Source of the DNA: an uncultured Clostridia bacterium
GTDB taxonomy: Bacteria > Bacillota > Clostridia > TANB77 > CAG-508
Reading direction: 5' to 3'
Assembly: GCA_947623615.1 (NCBI GenBank)
Contig: CANQHH010000072.1
Span: 1-6,655, forward strand
Length of the DNA stretch: 6,655 nt
Both the position numbers and the translations under genes were made by a program. The first letter of the stretch is position 1, and every line of letters starts with the position of its first letter. The notes under the pieces are model-generated. The model had not been told where the DNA came from. It saw nothing but the letters and a program-made list of their open reading frames with translations, and did not search any database. Shown here piece after piece: positions 5,862 to 6,655 of this stretch.

Positions 5862-6655
5862 TTATTTTTTATTCCATTCTTCCTTATTTGTTTGGCGTTG
5901 TCTTGCAATTGCTAAAGAATATTCTGGAACATCATCTGTTATTGTTGAACCAGCTGCCACAAAAGCCTCATCTCCAACAGTTACTGGAGCAATTAAATTT
6001 ACGTTTGAACCAATAAATGCATGATTTCCTATTTTTGTTTTGCTTTTATGTAATCCATCGTAATTACATGTAATTGTACCACAACCAATATTACATTTTT
6101 TACCTATTTCACAATCTCCCATATATGATAAATGTGGAACTTTTGACCCTTCATCTATTATTGCTTTCTTTATTTCAACAAAACTACCTATTTTAACATT
6201 ATTAGCTAATCTACATCCTTCCCTAATATATGCATTAGGACCTATATTACAATCTTCCCCTATAACTACATCATTTTTTATAGTTGTATTTGGATGTATA
6301 ACTGTATCCATACCAATTTCAACATCATCATATATATATGTTGTATTTATATCTTCTATTGTTACACCGTTTTTCATATGCATTGTATTTATTCTCATTT
6401 GTAATACTTTTGTTAACATTTCTAATTGTATTCTATCATTTACACCTAAAATCTCTGTATTATCTTCTACTATTACAGCACCTGTTTTTAAGCCTTTAGA
6501 ATTCATTATTTCTATAACATCTGTTATATAATATTCACCTTGTGCATTGTTCGGCTTAACTTCTTTTAAAGCTTCTAACAATGCTTCTATATCAAAACAA
6601 TATATACCAGCATTGATTTCTTTTATTTCTTTTTGCTCATCTGTTGTATCTTTCT
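5862..6655 (-). CDS. glmU: Bifunctional UDP-GlcNAc pyrophosphorylase / glucosamine-1-phosphate acetyltransferase GlmU (partial, N-terminus off window)
   Basis: The frame is open to the right edge and gives the last 263 residues of a protein usually about 455 long; about 190 N-terminal residues, including most of the uridylyltransferase domain, are missing. Visible in order are EINAGIYCFD, NAQGEYYITDV (local 36-46), the GVNDRIQL segment whose Asn (local 72) corresponds to the metal ligand Asn227 of E. coli GlmU, and a left-handed beta-helix of hexapeptide repeats from about local 110. The acetyltransferase residues are all present: Arg144, Lys162, His174 (the catalytic base, in VPHLSY), Tyr177, Asn197-Tyr198 (NYDG) and Lys203, matching E. 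coli Arg333, Lys351, His363, Tyr366, Asn386-Tyr387 and Lys392. GlmU acetylates glucosamine-1-phosphate and couples the product to UTP, giving cytoplasmic UDP-GlcNAc for peptidoglycan and teichoic acids. yfhO follows 52 bp downstream. Confidence 0.97.
   Translation of the reverse strand, partial: KDTTDEQKEIKEINAGIYCFDIEALLEALKEVKPNNAQGEYYITDVIEIMNSKGLKTGAVIVEDNTEILGVNDRIQLEMLTKVLQMRINTMHMKNGVTIEDINTTYIYDDVEIGMDTVIHPNTTIKNDVVIGEDCNIGPNAYIREGCRLANNVKIGSFVEIKKAIIDEGSKVPHLSYMGDCEIGKKCNIGCGTITCNYDGLHKSKTKIGNHAFIGSNVNLIAPVTVGDEAFVAAGSTITDDVPEYSLAIARQRQTNKEEWNKK

Noticed and set aside
5810..5908. Upstream extension of the yfhO reading frame, giving 909 residues
   Set aside because: It overlaps the last 47 bases of glmU, adds a polar segment untypical of YfhO, and lacks a good ribosome binding site, whereas ATG 5809 has GGAGG at 8 nt.
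5666..6016. Plus-strand open frame opposite the yfhO start and glmU end
   Set aside because: It spans two real genes on the other strand and has low-complexity composition with no family resemblance.
5862..6581. TTG at 6581 as the start of a short 239-residue GlmU-like protein
   Set aside because: The frame is open upstream to the window edge and continues to match GlmU (EINAGIYCFD), so the gene is simply cut by the window.

Overview
The window is very AT-rich, uses ATG starts with purine-rich ribosome binding sites and TAA stops, and carries a Gram-positive-type signal peptidase/secreted-protein pair, a YfhO-family envelope protein and GlmU. This points to a low-GC Firmicute, most likely an uncultured or gut-type clostridial or related lineage. 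The species cannot be named from the sequence.

Layout. Positions 1-1508 (minus strand) hold a two-gene secretion locus. A small secreted beta-rich protein of the TasA/CalY (camelysin) type is encoded first (1508 to 1017). It is followed 90 bp downstream by a signal peptidase I of the SipW/archaeal type with a long multi-pass membrane N-terminus (926 to beyond position 1). The peptidase gene is cut by the window edge just after its catalytic serine. Positions 1509-1615 are a divergent control region with one good plus-strand promoter and a perfect 7-bp-arm palindrome at its predicted transcription start. Positions 1616-2990 (plus strand) hold two closely spaced genes for membrane-anchored proteins that I do not recognise. 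Positions 2991-3178 separate convergent genes and are almost entirely stem-loops set end to end, including a clear bidirectional intrinsic terminator. Positions 3179-5809 (minus strand) encode a YfhO-family polytopic membrane protein, and 5862-6655 (minus strand) encode the C-terminal part of GlmU, cut by the right edge.

How the genes fit together. GlmU makes UDP-GlcNAc, the precursor for peptidoglycan and teichoic-acid sugars. YfhO-family proteins are linked in Bacillus to glycosylation of lipoteichoic acid, so the glmU-yfhO order reads as a cell-envelope sugar unit. The left-hand pair reads as a dedicated peptidase plus its secreted, possibly fibre-forming substrate, as in TasA-SipW biofilm loci. 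The two unknown plus-strand membrane genes share the divergent control region with that pair, so a functional link is possible but unproven. No rRNA, tRNA, CRISPR array, insertion sequence or phage gene was seen.
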